Assembly (NCBI GenBank): GCA_030615565.1
Contig: JAUWZC010000020.1
Span: forward strand, 1 to 16,996
Source: Desulfobacteraceae bacterium
Lineage (GTDB): Bacteria; Desulfobacterota; DSM-4660; Desulfatiglandales; B25-G16
DNA: 16,996 bases
Reading direction: 5' to 3'
A model generated the notes under the pieces. That model was given only the letters and a program-made list of their open reading frames with translations, made no database searches and was not told where the DNA came from. The position numbers were made by a program, and so were the translations under genes. Shown in pieces: positions 15,503 to 16,996 of the stretch. How positions within the stretch are numbered: position 1 is the stretch's first letter; every line of letters starts with the position of its first letter.

Positions 15503-15536
15503 AATTAGATTCGAATATAAATATGCCAATATAGCT

Positions 15537-15564
15537 AGCTTACATGATTTCTTTCGAATGTCAA
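15537..15564 (-). promoter_or_regulatory. Possible sigma-70 promoter for the pilus operon
   Basis: A perfect -35 hexamer TTGACA (15559-15564, - strand) is followed after 16 bases by TAAGCT (15537-15542), which keeps the three most conserved -10 positions (T, A and final T). The region between tpiA and the prepilin is very AT-rich. The weak -10 keeps this tentative. Confidence 0.35.
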
Positions 15565-15681
15565 ATAAAAAATACAATATAATGTTATTTTATTTAAAAA
15601 ATATTCTATATGTTGGGTTTTAAGACTCATTCTGTTATTTTGGGTAATATATAGAAAAGGAAAAAGGAAGGATTAACGCTC

Positions 15682-16443
15682 TTAAAATTTAGTAATAGAA
15701 AGGAAGGAATCGGTCTTTAAACTTGCCCCTCCAATTAATGCGCCATCAATATCTGGCTGCAACATGAGTTCTTTAATATTATCGGGCTTTACACTTCCAC
15801 CATAAAGTATCCTAATGGTTTCCCCTGTATTGTGGTCAAAATTTTCTATAAGCCACCTTCGTATAAAAAGATGTACCTCCTGTGCCACCTCAGGGGTGGC
15901 TGTTTTTCCCGTACCTATGGCCCAAACAGGTTCATAGGCAAGAATCACGCTTTGAGGTAAGTTGCCCAGTTTGCAACTAGTCTTGAGTGATTTATTTAAC
16001 TGGGTCCTAATAACATCAAATGTCTTTTTTTCTTCTCTCTCTTTTAATGTCTCACCAATGCATACAATGGGTATCAATCCTGCCTCAATTGCGGCATCTG
16101 CCTTTTGATTAACAGTCTCACTGGTTTCAAAAAAGAGTGCCCGCCTCTCTGAGTGACCCAAAATCACATGGCTACAACCTGCCTCCTTGAGCATCAGTGG
16201 AGAAATCTCACCTGTAAAGGCTCCCTTTGACCCCCAGTGCATATTCTGCCCTGCAATAAGAATATCCGTTCCGGCCAATAATTCATTTGCCAATTGCAGG
16301 GTGGTAAAGGGAGGTGCAACAAGTACTTCAACCTTATTAAAATCTATTTTAGCACTCTTAATTCCATTAAGTAGATCCCTTGCCTCATCAAGGGAGAGAT
16401 TCATCTTCCAGTTAGCTGCCATTAAAGGTTTTCTGTTTTTCAT
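15682..16443 (-). CDS. tpiA: Triosephosphate isomerase
   Basis: The 253-residue enzyme interconverts dihydroxyacetone phosphate and glyceraldehyde 3-phosphate in the cytoplasm. Family motifs are intact: AANWKMN with the substrate-binding Lys13 near the N-terminus, ILGHSERR with the electrophilic His, AYEPVWAIGTG with the catalytic Glu and the flexible loop, and LYGGSVKPDN plus DGALIGGASL for phosphate binding. Length is normal. No strong ribosome-binding site precedes the ATG; the 74-base spacer to gap is AT-rich, so it may be cotranscribed with gap. It reads toward the pilin, from which it is separated by 191 AT-rich bases. Confidence 0.97.
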   Translation of the reverse strand: MKNRKPLMAANWKMNLSLDEARDLLNGIKSAKIDFNKVEVLVAPPFTTLQLANELLAGTDILIAGQNMHWGSKGAFTGEISPLMLKEAGCSHVILGHSERRALFFETSETVNQKADAAIEAGLIPIVCIGETLKEREEKKTFDVIRTQLNKSLKTSCKLGNLPQSVILAYEPVWAIGTGKTATPEVAQEVHLFIRRWLIENFDHNTGETIRILYGGSVKPDNIKELMLQPDIDGALIGGASLKTDSFLSITKF

Positions 16444-16469
16444 TTAATTATATAATAAAACTTTAATAA

Positions 16470-16486
16470 TCTGCGTGTGTCTGCGG
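16470..16486. repeat. Short TCTGCG direct repeat between gap and tpiA
   Basis: The + strand reads TCTGCGTGTGTCTGCGG, two TCTGCG units ten bases apart. A small AGGA-ATC-TCCT dyad with a T run lies next to it on the - strand (16491-16505), too weak to call a terminator. No function can be assigned. Confidence 0.4.
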
Positions 16487-16517
16487 CAAAAAAGGAGATT
16501 CCTAAGCTATAGACTTA

Positions 16518-16996
16518 TTACTCTAAACTTTTGGCGATGTATACAGCAAGATCTACCAGCCTGTTTGCATATCCAAACTCATTATCATACCATGCAAGTA
16601 TTTTTACCATATCTTCCCCAATAGACATTGTTGATAGTGCATCCACAGCGGTAGAGGCAGTAATACCATTGAAATCAATAGAAACAAGGGGCTCGTTAGA
16701 ATATTCAATGATACCCTTCATGCTGCCCTGAGAAGCCTCTTCAAAGGCCTTGTTAACCTCTTGAGCAGATGCAGGTCTGCTAAGCTGGACCACGAGATCA
16801 GTTAAAGAGACATTGGGAGTAGGAACCCTTAGTGCCATCCCGTTCATCTTACCGGCCAGTTCAGGAATAACCAGAGAAACTGCCTTTGCCGCTCCTGTGG
16901 TTGTAGGAATCATAGAAACAGCTGCTGCTCTGGCCCTCCTAAGATCCTTGTGGGGAAAATCGAGAAGCCTCTGATCTGTAGTGTAAGAATGTATTG
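16518..16996 (-). CDS. gap: Glyceraldehyde-3-phosphate dehydrogenase, C-terminal part
   Basis: The frame is open to the right edge, so the start of the gene lies outside the window; the ATG at 16913 is internal. The visible 158 residues begin in the conserved HSYTTDQRLLDFPHKDLRRA region and continue through ARAAAVSMIPTTTGAAKAV, MALRVPTPNVSLTDL (substrate and phosphate contacts) and WYDNEFGYANRLVDL near the end. The enzyme oxidises glyceraldehyde 3-phosphate to 1,3-bisphosphoglycerate with NAD(P) in glycolysis. The catalytic Cys (SCTTN) lies upstream of the window. It stands directly before tpiA without the pgk gene often found between them. Confidence 0.96.
   Translation of the reverse strand, partial: IHSYTTDQRLLDFPHKDLRRARAAAVSMIPTTTGAAKAVSLVIPELAGKMNGMALRVPTPNVSLTDLVVQLSRPASAQEVNKAFEEASQGSMKGIIEYSNEPLVSIDFNGITASTAVDALSTMSIGEDMVKILAWYDNEFGYANRLVDLAVYIAKSLE

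Noticed and set aside
15510..15529. Possible sigma-54 promoter before the prepilin (TTGGCA at 15524-15529, - strand)
   Set aside because: The -24 half is good, but no GC doublet lies at the required distance for the -12 element; the sequence there is TATTCG.
15491..15577. Earlier ATG extending the major prepilin by 29 residues
   Set aside because: It would put a non-pilin peptide before a normal basic leader, and the strong AGGAGG site serves the ATG at 15490 instead.

Overview
The window is a moderately AT-rich bacterial chromosome segment from an organism with an outer membrane, since it encodes a lipoprotein secretin and a complete type IV pilus envelope complex. FolE2, a stand-alone AICAR transformylase, MSHA-type pilus genes and LamG adhesin domains together would fit a Desulfobacterota, Nitrospirota or related environmental lineage. 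This placement is an inference; no ribosomal or other phylogenetic marker is present.

Left part (1-1810, + strand): the 3' end of folE2 (GTP cyclohydrolase IB, tetrahydrofolate synthesis) is followed by a purH-type AICAR transformylase that uses 10-formyl-tetrahydrofolate. They are separated by degenerate short repeats (GCAGTAGGCAGTAG and a GGATTNN heptamer) that recur between other genes of the window.

Centre (1901-15490): a type IV pilus locus of the MSHA (mannose-sensitive haemagglutinin) type. On the - strand, in transcription order, are the major prepilin, a PilO-like protein with an apparent ATA start, a PilM-PilN-like fusion, a PilP/MshK-like protein, an MshL-like secretin, an MshN-like TPR protein, a pilin-like protein without a prepilin cleavage motif, an MshM/ExeA-like ATPase with a peptidoglycan-binding end, an MshE-like assembly ATPase and an MshG-like platform protein. 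Many junctions are 4-base ATGA overlaps or gaps of a few bases, so most of this is probably one operon. Convergent with it on the + strand is a 935-residue prepilin-like protein carrying two Ig-like and two LamG domains, a plausible pilus-borne adhesin. Together these genes would make a pilus: prepilin is extracted by the platform and ATPase, aligned by the PilMNOP-like proteins, and exported through the secretin, which ExeA/MshM and MshN-type proteins may help seat in the cell wall. No prepilin peptidase and no PilT-type retraction ATPase is encoded here.

Right part (15682-16996, - strand): tpiA preceded by the 3' part of gap, two glycolytic genes with no pgk between them.

No rRNA, tRNA, CRISPR array, insertion sequence or phage gene was seen. 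No gene-free stretch exceeds 300 bases. The points most worth a second look are the ATA start of the PilO-like gene, the pilin-like protein without a processing site, the altered cyclic-di-GMP motif of the ATPase, the adhesin-prepilin, and the repeats lying at gene 3' ends.
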